Assembly (NCBI GenBank): GCA_958295665.1
Contig: OY282558.1
Location: 61,802,789 to 61,866,788, forward strand
DNA from: Tipula vernalis
Lineage: Eukaryota; Arthropoda; Insecta; Diptera; Tipulidae
Length of the DNA: 64,000 bases
Direction of reading: 5' to 3'
The notes beneath the pieces are model-generated. The model searched no databases, was not told the origin of the DNA, and worked only from the letters and a program-made list of their open reading frames with translations. Positions 47,090 through 58,512 of this stretch are shown here, one piece after another. Within the stretch, counting starts at the first letter, position 1, and every line of letters begins with the position of its first letter. The translations under genes were made by a program, and so were the position numbers.

Positions 47090-49262
47090 ACGACATAAAA
47101 AATAATTGCTCTAAACGTAAATTCTGTCGTCAGTGTATATAGACGTCCAAATCTAACAAAATTCCTAGAACTTCACCAACCAGACGTGATGATGATCAGC
47201 GAAACAAAATTAAGCGACAGACATCACGTGGAATTTAAAAATTACCAACTTATACGACAAGATCGACCAAATTCATTCAACGGAGGTGTCAAAATGAATC
47301 AACGCCAAAACCTAAAAGATGTTGAGAATACTGTAATAAGAGTTAAGCTAAAAGACAACAAAAAAATATATTTAATATCGGTCTACTGTTCAAGTCATAA
47401 CAGTACGGAAGTCGGACAACAGTTTGAGAAGGAGTGGACGCATATTTTCGAGTCATTACAATTATTTAATATTAATAATTATTTCGTGATAGCAGAAGAC
47501 TTAAATGTCAGGCACTCGAATTGGGGTAACACGAATAACAACAAACGAGGCATCACCCTAAATCGTTGGCAAACGGAAAAAGGTTTCTTATACAAAACAA
47601 AATTATATAAGCCGATTTATTTAGATCTGGCGATTGCAGACAATAGGCTGGTAATTAACAAGAACGACGAAGGTGAGATACCCACACTATTCTATGAAAG
47701 TGACCACAAAGCTATTGAGATTCATTGCTCAACAATTGAAAGAAGTCAAGACTTCATGGACGAGGTCACAACAAAGAGGTTGATTTATCAATTTGCAAAC
47801 ACCGAATGGACAAATTGGACCAACAAACTAAGAAGGATTTATGTTAAATACTGCAAAATGAACAACTGTGGCGAAAACATCGGGACTTATTCATCAGAAC
47901 ATCAAAATGACTCAACCAAAAATAAGATACAATAACCAAATGGAATGCTACACAAATCGTATGATCGAACGGCTATACAAAAAGAAAAGTCACTTTACTA
48001 CCGAAATAAAGAAACTACAACGAGTCAGAGCAGCCAAATAAATTTGTTGAAAGCTCAAATAAAAAGAACAAATCAGTTAATCATGGAAAACATCAAGCTG
48101 CAAACAAATACTTACTGGCAAAATAAAATCCAATCTATAAAGCCTGGGTCGAAAATGTTCGCAACCATGCGAAATATTTGGAGGTCGAAAAACGAAATAA
48201 AGATTAAAGAACTTACAGTTGATGAAAGTGATTCAAGAGACATAAATATTGAGTGGAACAAAATACCTAAATCTGATGATGGGAAATACAGGAGTTTCAA
48301 TACACAAGAAAACCTCGATATGATCGGCCATTATATACAAAAACAAACCGTTCCAGGTTTAACAACACCAATAGAGCAAATGACCCAGAACCAGATCCAT
48401 CAACGGAAAGTAGCCAATATTTTATCCACATAGGCGAATTGAAGTGTATCTTGAAGTGTTGCAATACAAAAAAATCTTTTGGCATCGACGAGATTCCAAA
48501 TATTGTGCTGAAACATTTACCGGACGAAATTATTGCAGACCTATGTAGTATCTTTAATAATCTATTAAATAACCGATCGTTCCCGTCGTGCTGGAACACA
48601 GCTAGAATTTTTCCGATTTTAAAGAAGAAAAAAGATGCGAAAAACGCCCAAAACTATCGTCCAATCAGTTTACTGTTGAATTTGAGCAAAGTTTACGAAA
48701 TTATTGTTCATAACCATATACAACACCACATACAAAGACACAACATCATGCCAGATAACCAATTTGGATTTCGACACGATCACTCCACAATTCGTGCGAT
48801 CATGAGGCTTACAACTGATGTTTATCGAAATCTGAACGATAAAGATATGTGTTCTGGGGCAGTAATGATTGATATGGCGAAGGCTTTTGAGTCAGTGTGG
48901 CTTGACGGTTTAATGTTTAAGCTACATAAATCCTAATAGATATGATGTACGACAGGCAGTTCATAACCACCACGGAAACCGAAACATCTAAAAATACGTT
49001 CCAACTATATAATGGCCTTCAGCAAGGGATAATAAATGCGCCTGTTTTATTTAACCTTTACACCATGGATCTAATCTCGAACGAACAGCTGAACTCAACA
49101 AAGCTACAAACGATAGGTTATGCAGATGACATAGTTATCTCAAAATTGCACAATTCCATAGGGGGGATAAGGGAAGTGGTAATACAATATACTCGTATAC
49201 AACAAAAACTAAAAGACGTTAGGACGACCTATTTACAATCCAATAGATTATTTCCTAGTTAA
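47086..49262 (+). pseudogene. ORF2 endonuclease-reverse transcriptase with few lesions
   Basis: ATG at 47086 overlaps the ORF1 stop. An extra A in the run at 47096-47102 shifts the frame, after which IIALNVNSVVSVYRRPNLTK leads into the endonuclease: DVMMISETKLSDRH, YLISVYCSSHNS, FVIAEDLNVRHSNWGN (usual GGD is AED), YLDLAIAD and ESDHKAIEIH (catalytic SDH kept). An in-frame stop lies at 47933-47935, with frameshifts near 48436 and 48937. RT blocks are KKSFGIDEIPNIVLKHLP, ARIFPILKKKKDAKNAQNYR, PDNQFGFRHDHSTIRAIM, VMIDMAKAFESVWLDGLM, GLQQGIINAPVLFNLYTMDL and GYADDIVISKL (catalytic YADD, about 49120). Similarity is lost after about 49200 and the frame closes at 49262. Confidence 0.85.
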
Positions 49263-51637
49263 GCGGTGCTCCATTTGGCTTTTGGCTATACCAACTTTGA
49301 AAACAGATATTTCAAAATTGTCTTAAGTTTATTAACTATTTGACATTCATGTGTTTGTTCATCTAATTGATGATCTCAAAATATGTAAGATCATCATTTT
49401 ATCCATTGACATTCATATAAAATTAATGTTGTTACATATGTAATTTACGTTGCCTGTGCAGCCGCAACAACAACTAGTAAATATTTTCTTTGAAGCTTCT
49501 TAATCAGATTTCACACGCGATTTACAATTCAATGTACCTTGTGATGTTTTTTTTTGTTGTTTTTGTTGTATTCACAATTTATTATGCGATTCAGAGAGAT
49601 ACCGGGTGTTGTTTAGGGAAGTCGTTTAAATTATTGCGGCATATCAATAATCATATTATTGTTTAATTAATCAGAATACACTTTTAATGTAGCCGATATA
49701 CACTTTACGCTGTGCGCCTATTTGATTATTTCCTTTATTGCAGAATCAAGAACCCCTCGATACCTAAATATTCCTCATTCCCCTCCGTTATATTCATCAA
49801 ATTCAATTTTCACCTTCTTGATTCGTTTGTAAAAAAACAAAATTTACAATCATCTCGTAATAAAAACAACTTAAATGTGCTAGAATTTTTTTTTTGTATC
49901 TTAAACGATTTTATTTACACTCCATATGGTTGCAATGAGTCTTTTGAGGAATGGAATGGTAACAGCAACAACAAAAGATATAAAATAAGATCGTTAAGTT
50001 TTTCATCAAAGTTGGTTTGGTTTGGTGAAAAGATAAAATACAAAAAAAAATTTATATTTGACTGAATTATGATAAGAAAATTTCATTGTCAGAAATGTTT
50101 GGGCACACATTGGTAGGAAAATTAAATTGTTTAGGAAATTTTATATGTGATCTTAAGTAGTCTCCGGTGGATTAAAGATGTTGTGTAATAAATTTTAAAA
50201 TCGTTGCTTGTATACATTCGGTCGTATATTATGTACGACGATTGAAGAGGGATGGATGGCTTCGTCTGTCAACGGACAATATTATATTAGTTTATGAAAA
50301 ATTGTCATCATCAATTCAAAACTTGTTATATACGCTAACTATAGCTGAAATAATTTCCCAAATGTTACATTATAGAGTTATCGCACATCCACCCTTCACA
50401 AAAATTAAGACATTCATTGCAAGAATCTCTCAGCGCTAAATGACAAAAAAAAAAAACGAAAAAATTGTTCAAAAGTCATTAAAATTTAATTTTCGATCAT
50501 AACTGTGTTAACCCCCATTATTTATATTTTTATGATGGAAATTTTCTCATTTCCTAGCTAGCTCTAGCTACAGCGACAAAAGATAGAAATGAAAAATGAA
50601 AAACTATAATTTTTGACTAGAAAAGTGTACAGAAAACATGTCCTGGATGTGACAGTTTTAAAGGTATTTTTTCAATTGGTGTATGTTCGTGTTCGTTGGA
50701 ACGACTTTTTTTTTTTTTTTTTTGGTAATTCTGTCGACTTGAATGGGATTTCATGCTGTGATGATTTTATTAACAGAATTTTATAAAAATTCAATAGCAT
50801 CCTTGTGAATTATATATCACACACATAGTACAACAAATAAAAAAACGACGAATTGTTAATGATTTTAAAGCATCCTCTTGTCGTATTATGATTATTATAT
50901 ACTTTTGTCAGGAGGTTAGGAAAATTGAGTGGAACAATATAATGATGGTTGGACATTTAAACATTTTTTTTTTTTTGGGGTATAGATGTGACATCTGCTT
51001 TTATATCAAACTTGATGAGAATTTTATTGTGCTACAACCTCTCATTTATTGTCGACTTCTATTTGCTACCTCCCCCGTGCGTAAATACTCGTAAATCAAA
51101 TTTCAAAAAATATTTATTTTGATTGTAAAACATTTTTAAATTACTCAAAGGAATTATTGAATGATTTGTATATATTGGCAAATTTGAATGTTGATTAAAA
51201 GAAGTTGTCGTGTACTTATTATAAATTATCGCATCTTGTATCGTTTTTGACATTCAACTAACATGAATAATTTAAATTTTTTTTTGTGTATGTACAAGAC
51301 AACAACGGAGATATGTATTTTTGCTGTAATCACATTTCACACGCGATTTACAATTTACACGATATTTACTACTCTCTGTAGAGTGTTCTGTATTTTGAGA
51401 AATTTATGAGATGTCAATGGTAATAATATATTTACAATACACGGAATGGAATGATTTATTTGATAATTGTTTGGGTATCATGTTGTGGATAAAAGTGGAA
51501 TGTCATTCAAATATGTACAGTTAAACTACCTGATTTTCAATGAGTTCAATGAGATAATTCTTTCATTCATAAGCTATTAAGTAAAATTTCTCTGGATTCA
51601 ACTGACACTTCATTCGATATGAAAGATTGTGTAATTC
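49263..51637. other. Unassigned AT-rich DNA
   Basis: About 2.4 kb without a recognised gene. A 29-bp sequence containing CACACGCGATTTACAATT occurs twice, at 49501-49529 and 51327-51355, with one mismatch. The + ORF at 49712-50065 (117 codons) has no recognisable domain. Confidence 0.5.
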
Positions 51638-52195
51638 ACGGGGTGGTCAGAATTTCGGTCCGGAAAAATTCGTACGTACAATCACTCATCTCAAATCAAC
51701 TAAGTCTAATTTTCAACTCAACTCCCAAATAAATTCCCTATCTGAACACCTCAATCTCTTATTCAATCCCAACTCAATCTCTAACTTAAATTTTAACTCA
51801 ATCTCCCACTCAACCTTCAGCTCAGTCCCAACAAAATCCACAAAGCAGTCACCGTCTCAAATCTCAACACAACCCGAAGCTCAATCCTAACTCAACTCCA
51901 ATTCAACCATTAACACAACCCCCAACTCAACTCACAACTCAATCCGAATCTAAATCTGTTAATCAACATAAATCTAACCTCCAATTCAACCTTCGACTCA
52001 ACCACAAAATAAATTCCCAACTGAACCCCTTGCTGAACAACAATTCAATATCGCTAACCCCAAACTCAACGCCGAACCCAATTCTCAAATCAACAATAAA
52101 ATATGGCAATTCAACTAAGAACAACTCAAGCTATCTTCCAAATCAAATCTCAACACAACTTCTAAATAAATTTCCCCAACTCAAGTTCAGCGCAC
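51638..52195. repeat. AACTCAAC-rich dispersed repeat, copy 3
   Basis: Begins TTTCGGTCCGGAAAAATTCG (51654), then units AACTCAACTCCC, AACTCAATCTC and AACCCCAAACTC. + ORFs 51627-51890 and 52030-52218 are repeat-derived. Confidence 0.75.
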
Positions 52196-52560
52196 CAGTT
52201 CGCATAACGTGCATTTAAACCTCCTCCTCGGTCCAACATTTCGAAGAAACGATATCGGTCGCCATTTTATTGCTGCCCCAAAAATATACCGATATAATGA
52301 AAAGTATGGTGTTGTGGTTTAAATTTATTTTCAGAATTGTCATTTTGATTCCCCGTTCTCATATTATTGTTCGTTTAGTTTAACGTGTTGGTATTTGAAT
52401 TTATCGTTTATTAGTATTGCTGATCCTCCTCCTCGTTGTGTATTGGGCCGATCCTGTCTAATAATATTATATTCCTCTAATGTAATTCTGTGACGATGAT
52501 TGCGCTTGGTCTCGCTGAACGTAAGTATGTCTGGATGATACACAATAAGGTTCCCATATG
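52196..52560 (-). pseudogene. Non-LTR endonuclease fragment (I/Jockey type)
   Basis: On the minus strand: PDILTFSETKRNHRHRITLE, EYNIIRQDRPNTQRGGGSAI and LINDKFKY (about 52530-52390), then ISVY...GSNKMATDIV and GGGLNARYANW (about 52310-52215). This matches the order in the element at 47.1-47.6 kb (SETKLSDRH, IRQDRPNSFNGG, EDLNVRHSNWG) but is a different, more decayed copy. It stops abruptly at the AACTCAAC repeat on one side and at unassigned DNA on the other. Confidence 0.65.
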
Positions 52561-53001
52561 ATTCTTTTGTAGTTTATTGCTTTTATGTCGTAAATCCGAT
52601 TTAAACTTATATTTGATTCAAACTGTACAATATAAAGCTGTAGCTTCTGTTTGTTCTCTATAAAGAGTCGTTGCAACGACGAAAGTATACTTTCAAGGGA
52701 TTTCAAATAAGTATATTGAGTTTTGTTAGATAACAGGGCAAAAATCATAGGAAAGGTTTTGTTACTTTTTCTAATATGAATAAAGTAAATCTGACCAAAC
52801 AGACTAGAACATGTCTTGAAAGAAAACGTAATAAATTTCATTTTGTACCAAAATTTAATAATCGATCGGAAATATTTCCTGAGTCAAATAAAAGAAACTC
52901 ATCTCCTTAATCTGTCACTTTAAATTGCTCGTAAATCTTTAGATTTTATCTGGAACCTGGCTTTACACTAGGAAAATTTAAATCAATTTGCCGAATTCGT
53001 T
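52561..53001. other. Unassigned DNA
   Basis: Covered in part by a minus ORF (52467-52841) that begins here and runs out of frame through the endonuclease fragment. No domain recognised. Confidence 0.4.
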
Positions 53002-53330
53002 TTATTGTTTGTATGAGAGAACTGTTTTTTGAGAGTTTTGCCGCCACTGACAAAGGGGCTTCATTATAAGCACAACTTCATGTGAACTTTGCTTAGTTTC
53101 AAGGGCAGTGTTTTTAATATTTACGATAACACCATCTGCAATATTTTTAGCAGCATCTGCAGCATGGTTGTGAGTGGATATTTGTTTTAAAACCACTTCA
53201 TCAATAGTATGAATTCTAGCTTTACAATATAAAACTTTGTATTGCACGTATTGCCAATAAGTTTTCTTTCTTTGTCGAATTTCGTCATAATCGGTAAAGA
53301 AATAACCGAGTTCATTTCTAATTGGGCGTA
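53002..53330 (-). pseudogene. FLYWCH-type zinc-finger fragment
   Basis: Minus-strand reading ELGYFFTDYDEIRQRKKTYW, then QYVQYKVLYCKARIHTIDEV and VLKQISTHNHAADAAKNIAD. It follows the FLYWCH pattern (hydrophobic-G-Y/F...YW.C..Y....C.AR..T....HNH), with the first zinc Cys replaced by Tyr (YWQY). The tail NIKNTALETKQSSHEVVLIM has no domain I can name. In insects such fingers occur in cellular chromatin proteins and in MULE-like or other domesticated transposases; which one this came from is unclear. Confidence 0.55.
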
Positions 53331-53490
53331 TTCCAGAACTTCATCTAGATATCATTTCAGAATCCCATTTCCATCGTACTTGTCGGATTTTATCATAATC
53401 GGGTAAGAAATGACCGAGTTCCTTCTTAATTGGCCGTATTTAAGAACTTCTTCCACATATTATTTTAGAATCCAATTTCCATCAATATGT
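53281..53490. repeat. Two tandem copies of a 108-bp segment
   Basis: TTCGTCATAATCGGTAAAGA (53278 on) and TTTTATCATAATCGGGTAAG (53387 on) start about 108-bp copies that share AACCGAGTTC/GACCGAGTTC, AATTGG(G/C)CGTATT and AGAATCC(C/A)ATTTCCATC. The first overlaps the start of the FLYWCH-type reading, so the domain's N-terminal part was duplicated. Confidence 0.75.
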
Positions 53491-53562
53491 CGAAATACAT
53501 AAATATGTTACTTCTTAGTATTACCAATTGACCGAATCTTTAAAAATAATTTCGATACGAGC

Positions 53563-53632
53563 AATTGCTTTACGATAAATGGTTTTATGGTAAATTGCTA
53601 TACGACAAACTATTTTACGATAAATTGCTTTA
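53563..53632. repeat. Short tandem repeat, TACGATAAATTGCTT type
   Basis: About 70 bp of imperfect 15-bp copies (TTTACGATAAATGGT, TTTATGGTAAATTGC, TATACGACAAACTAT). The + ORF starting at 53565 uses them and has no other recognisable feature. Confidence 0.6.
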
Positions 53633-54127
53633 CCCGGAAAGTCGCGTTTTAAGGTTTTCTCACTCTTCTGTGTCTATTCTGCATACTCTCGGGAGATTAA
53701 AAGCATTAGGCTCGGCTTTTGAGATATTTTCTCAGGTGTGGGACGTCGCTACGTTTGTTACAAAGCACGTGGGCATCGCTGAATTGGCTACCTACTTTGT
53801 TTCATTTATGTGTTCAGGGATAGTTGAAGGTTCTACTGAGCGAAGAGAGAATAGGCTTTGAAAAATTACGTTTTCGGAAAAAAATTCTAAAACGTTATTT
53901 TTCAAATCCTACTCTCTCTTCAATAGTAATGACACTAATGACGAAAATAAGGCACAGATTTCTCTTTATATTTTCAAAACACCTAATAATAAATTAAAAG
54001 CATGGTTGGATACTAAACTCAAAATGTTCAACTCCTCAGTAGATACAAACGTTTTAAATCGGAAGTAAAACACGCAATTAGCAGCGTGAAAGCAATGGAA
54101 AATATAAAGCGCTGAGTTCTCATCAGG
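53633..54127. other. Unassigned DNA
   Basis: Contains the rest of a 98-codon ORF (to 53861) without a domain I recognise; nothing else seen. Confidence 0.4.
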
Positions 54128-54830
54128 TGTTCGGAACTTCGGTCTTGATTAATTCAACTCCCAAATCAATCGCAAACTGAACCTTTTAAGTCAACCTTCA
54201 GCTCCATCTCCAACTCAATTTACCAGTCAACGTCCATCCAATCGTAACCTAGTCCTAAACGCAATCACCAAATTATCCGCCATCTCAACCCTCAACTCAA
54301 TCACCAAAATAAATTCAACCCTTAAATTATCTTACCATCAATCCACCATACCTTCATACCATCATACGATAATATTATCTTACCATCGTACCATCATATT
54401 ATGATACCATCATACAATCATACATCATACCATCACACCGTCATCAAAAATCAACTCAATTTTTGAAGTTTTAAAAATGTATCCATAGTAACTCTGGACC
54501 TAAATGTCATCTCTCAGAAAGGAGATGGAGTCTCTTAAGTCTTGAACAATAATTGTGTAAAGTTTGGCTCAAATCACTTACACGTATACTGTACATACAT
54601 ATAAAAACTCACTTTTATATATATGAGTACGTTGCTTATTCCAACCCCAACTCAACCCCAATTCAACCCTAATTCAACTCACAAACGGAACCCAACTCAA
54701 AAATTGGTCAAAAATTTATAAAAAATTGGTCAACTGTTCATTAGATCCTAATCTAATCCCATCTCAACTCTAACTCAACTTCAACTCAATCCGCAAATTG
54801 ACCCCTCTTAACCTTCAAATCAATCCATTG
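54128..54830. repeat. AACTCAAC-rich dispersed repeat, copies 4 and 5
   Basis: Two patches (about 54150-54330 and 54640-54820) separated by a CCATCATACNATCAT-type run (54330-54440) and unassigned DNA. The first is headed by GGTGTTCGGAACTTCGGTC, related to the head of the 51.6-kb copy. Confidence 0.65.
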
Positions 54831-57280
54831 CAATGGGTTTTGTTCTTGTTACAGAATTAAGGATTTATTGAGAATTTTGTTTTTACGCCTTCTAGGATTT
54901 GCATAACGTTGAGATAATTTCAGATACAGTATATAGCTAAGTTGGTAGGATTGGTAGGTTACATGCCATTTTTCTAACATATTTGAAATTATTCAAGATC
55001 CTCGAGGATTCGAACACCATTTGGCTGCTTGGTTTCGAGATTATTCGTTACTTTAGGAGATTATAATTGAAGATTGTTCGTTGATGTTAACCGCGTGAAG
55101 TTACAGACCTATCAAAATGAATGAATTTGAAATTATTTCGAGAATAAACCTTCGAGATTATTTCAAATTTACAAGATTTATAATTCTTAAAATTGTGCGA
55201 CGATAGTTAGAGTTACTGCTTTAAATTGAGTTTCATCACGATCTGTAACAAGATCATTTCACATTATTCATGGTTTTTACAGTTATTGTACATACACAAA
55301 GGACACAGATAGGTAACTCTGCCCCGCATTATTCCCTCTAGATGCATAATCATTTGATGATGAAATAATGAATCTTTAAAATATTTAGCTAATTAAGAAT
55401 TTATTTAACTGTTTTTATATACTGTGGCAGAGTTGTAAAACTGTGCTCTCAAGCACCAAGTTGTTCGATTCTATTACTGCAAAAATCGCTACAACAAGAT
55501 TTTGGTCGAAGAGGCACATACTCTTTCATATCAATGAGCAACGTAATTCCACGAGCTTATGAGACTAAGAGTTGCTTTACGATATCTTCCGCTTTCTTTC
55601 CGTTTTCTGAATTTTTCATACCTTAAATTAGTAAAGGACTAAATATGGACAAAATTAACAAACTGTGATTATATCTAACATTTAGGATATTTTGAAAAAA
55701 TGTTGAATACAAATTGTGGTGTCTCGTTTCGCAAGTTTCCAAAGGTGTTAAGTCTAGATATTACCTAAAAATCCTGCTCGTCCTTAAAGTTTTTTTTTTT
55801 ACAGGTTAGATACGAGATTGCATTAAATCAACATTTCAATTAGCATCCACATTTGATTTTTGCCCTAGAGTTTTGTTAGGAGACGTTACAACTCTGGTTT
55901 TGTCTATAAGAGAAAAGCATCGTCGCAAACATGAAGGATTTGCCGTCAAGATGTAGACGGCTAATTTAACTTTGTTTTTTCACACCTTTACCAATTCTAG
56001 TCTCTCTTCTGGCTAAATCGCATTGAACGGCATTGCTTAAACGTAAAAAGAGACAAAACTTTTCTAAGAAATAAACCCGATCTGGTACTTCTTAAGATGT
56101 TGATATGGGAACGGTTTTCTACCGTGGAATTCCACAGGTCTTCGGTATAATGCGATCTACTTCTAAAAAATATTTACAAAATTACAGAAAATGTTAAACG
56201 ATTTGCAGAACAACTCTACTATTCCCTGTTTCCTGCGCTGATTCCTGTCATATTTATTATATAAATATTTCGATTTAATATGACAACACCAGCTGAATTC
56301 CCAAGTGATTTAATTTTTATTTTCTTCAACAACAGAATATGTAATAAAATATATTCTTGTATGCGAGCACCGAAGGCCGCCCGCTTTACAAATATTCACC
56401 AAATTTGTATTGATGTTTGTACATTCGTATAATGTGTTACAAATGGAGGGATGCGGCATTTCAAAAATAACACCCAAAGCAGTACACGAACATAAAGTAA
56501 CGATAAATATTCATAAAAAAAAAAATAGAAAATTAATTTTCATTCAATTTTCTTCATTATTCATTCGATTCATCAATTGTCGTTCTCGTATATATGTACA
56601 TACAACCGACACACAAAATATTAAGATAATTCAAAGTGATTTGAAATTGAATATACGAGTACAACGACGAACGATTTATAAAGAATGTACATGAGTATAC
56701 TTCGAACCCTTTCGTGAGGGTGGGGTGGAAAAAAAAAATTTACACGCATTCAGCATCTTATCTCGAATCGCACACACACACTTAAAATTCCTTGTAATTT
56801 TGAAATGTACAAAATGGAATTTAATTGTTCGTTCTAAATTCAAAACTTACATTTTTGTTTAGGAGCGATAAAAAGTTTTTTTTACATACATTCGCATCAT
56901 TGTCTCGTTCTTTATTTGTTTTGTAAGGGGTGCAATGCGTCAATAAAGTTTTATGGTTGATATAAAATTGGGGAGGGGACTTATGGAATGGGATATGCGA
57001 ATTTTATAAGAATGAGATTGTTTACGTTTCCAACAAAATTAATTTAATTATTTGTACCTGACGCAACCTTCAGTTGATCATGATCGTCATCCCAAAATTT
57101 CGCAGATCATCCAAAAAATTTCCGCTTTAATTACGTTCTCATGATTGATTTCATGTCGTCCAGGTGAGTTCAACTCAATTTTGTGCCTGTTCGTGATATT
57201 AAAACAGCAACAAAAATTTTTTTTTGTGTATTTTAATCTCCCATAAGACACGCAAATCTTCTCATGATTATTATCGTCTT
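54831..57280. other. Unassigned AT-rich DNA upstream of the plus-strand gene
   Basis: No supportable gene in 2.4 kb. The ORF at 56410-56694 has no recognisable domain. Around 55440-55540 the + strand reads KIATTRFWSKRHILFHINEQ, suggestive of a coding remnant I cannot assign. Confidence 0.45.
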
Positions 57281-57292
57281 TAATATATATAA
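57281..57292 (+). promoter_or_regulatory. Candidate TATA box of the plus-strand gene
   Basis: TAATATATATAA lies about 100 bp ahead of the start codon at 57389. No clear Inr follows at +25 to +35, and AT-rich DNA gives such strings by chance. Confidence 0.3.
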
Positions 57293-57388
57293 TGAGAGGT
57301 AAATGTAGTTAGATTGAAAATCGAATTATTTAGTTGAATTTTTTCATTTGTAACGTTTGGTTGGGTTTTTGGTCGAGAGATTTAGAAA

Positions 57389-58404
57389 ATGAAAAATTTT
57401 TTTGTAATTTTATTTGTGGTTAGTTGTAATTATGGGTGGTGTAAGTGAAATTTATATTACGATGATTCTTACTGTATTTTAAGTGAAATTAATCTGTGTT
57501 GATTTATCTATTGTTCGGTGTGTGTATAGCGAAAGCGATTTCATCGAAATTGGATTTTAATTCGGGCTCACGAGAAATTGGTGGCACTTCAATTTTGAAG
57601 TCGCCCAAAATTCAAGGTGTACGTGTTACAGTGGATACATCAAAAATTCATCAACGATCTGCTGGTAAGGCTATGTTGCGTTTTTGGTTAGTTTGTTAAT
57701 GTAAAGTGTCTTGTTCTCATTTTTTTGTACAAAAAGAATCGAGCAGCGATGAGAAAGAAGTCACATCGATTGATTCCAAGAAAAAAGTCGGTATTCGAAC
57801 TGACATCACATTCGAACTGGATGACGAGAAAAATGGATCAAATTCGAGTTCAAGTGAAAATAAAGAGGTTGGACGAGATGATGACGACAATTCTGGTGTT
57901 CCAATATTCAAAGGTAAACCACAACCGGGTGAAGTTCCAAATCCAAATCGACGTACATTCCATCACAATCATGACAATCCTGGTTTTCATCAGTATGACA
58001 ATGGCAACAATGCGCCAACGTATGGACAAGCAGGTCCCACTTTTCATACGCTTGACGATGAGAACATCAATTATAATAGTGATTGGTCTCATTTTATACC
58101 AAAAACAGGTTTATGGACCACTGAACGGAATTACTATCCGAATTTAAATCGTCGCGTACTTCATAATCGGGTGAATGGATTTAATGGCGTACACAAAACA
58201 TACCCACCTACGGCAACATGGCAAAAATGCAATTGTAACCAGGTGATCAACAGTGATGAAGACCAACAGTTGTACGACAATAATGTTGAAGGGATTCATC
58301 GAAATACCTATAATTTCCGACAATTAAATCGACCGCCGTCTGGTTTTCATCCTGGTGTCGACGATAAATTGGCGGAACCATTTAAGGTCGATCGGGGCAG
58401 ATAA
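57389..58404 (+). CDS. Secreted acidic Asn/Ser-rich protein, three exons, 284 aa
   Basis: Exons 57389-57440, 57530-57664 and 57737-58404, joined by GT-AG introns of 89 and 72 bp (donors GTAAGTG and GTAAGG; acceptors TGTGTATAG and TACAAAAAG). Phases agree and the total is 855 nt. Exon 1 gives MKNFFVILFVVSCNYGW, a typical signal peptide. The mature part has a basic-neutral start (LDFNSGSREIGGTSILKS), an acidic Ser/Asp/Glu/Asn tract (SSSDEKEV, GSNSSSSENKEVGRDDDDN) and a His/Asn/Pro/Tyr-rich C-terminal half with one CNC pair (WQKCNCNQV). No enzyme motif or membrane segment. Start choice rests on the signal peptide. The protein is probably extracellular (matrix, cuticle, egg coat or secretion); I do not recognise the family. 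It faces the Gly-rich gene tail to tail. Confidence 0.75.
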
Positions 58405-58444
58405 ACTCGGTTTGGTTTATAAAAAAAAATTTTATCAGATAATT

Positions 58445-58450
58445 TTTATT
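58445..58450 (-). terminator. Poly(A) signal of the minus-strand gene
   Basis: AATAAA on the minus strand, 63 bp past the stop codon at 58513. Confidence 0.6.
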
Positions 58451-58469
58451 TTAATCGTTTTTTTTACAT

Positions 58470-58475
58470 AATAAA
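58470..58475 (+). terminator. Poly(A) signal of the plus-strand gene
   Basis: AATAAA 66 bp past the stop codon at 58404. It lies beyond the opposing gene's signal, so the two mRNA 3' ends should overlap. Confidence 0.6.
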
Positions 58476-58512
58476 AGTCTAGATTGTACTGCTTTGACCT
58501 TCGCATCTGCAT

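Larger units (their letters stand above)
46701..49262 (+). mobile_element. I/Jockey-superfamily non-LTR retrotransposon, lightly decayed
   Basis: The order is ORF1 tail with zinc knuckle, ATGA-overlapped ORF2, endonuclease, then RT to YADD. ORF1 is 5'-truncated, and homology ends soon after the RT core (about 49200). No RNase H domain, poly(A) tail or target duplication was seen. Only a handful of lesions break ORF2, making this the youngest-looking retroelement in the window. It lies 150-200 bp from tRNA-Ile, but targeting cannot be inferred from one copy. Confidence 0.8.

Noticed and set aside
46911..48599. Minus-strand ORFs across the I/Jockey-type element
   Set aside because: Antisense shadows of ORF1/ORF2, which have clear domain motifs on the plus strand.
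52467..52841. 124-codon minus-strand ORF as a gene
   Set aside because: It overlaps the endonuclease fragment out of frame and has no domain; the endonuclease motifs lie in another frame.
57496..57699. ORF starting at 57496 as a separate gene
   Set aside because: It begins at GTG, includes intron sequence at both sides, and its middle is exon 2 of the plus-strand gene.
57717..58147. Other-frame ORFs overlapping exon 3 of the plus-strand gene (both strands)
   Set aside because: Shadows of the real exon, lacking splice support or recognisable domains.
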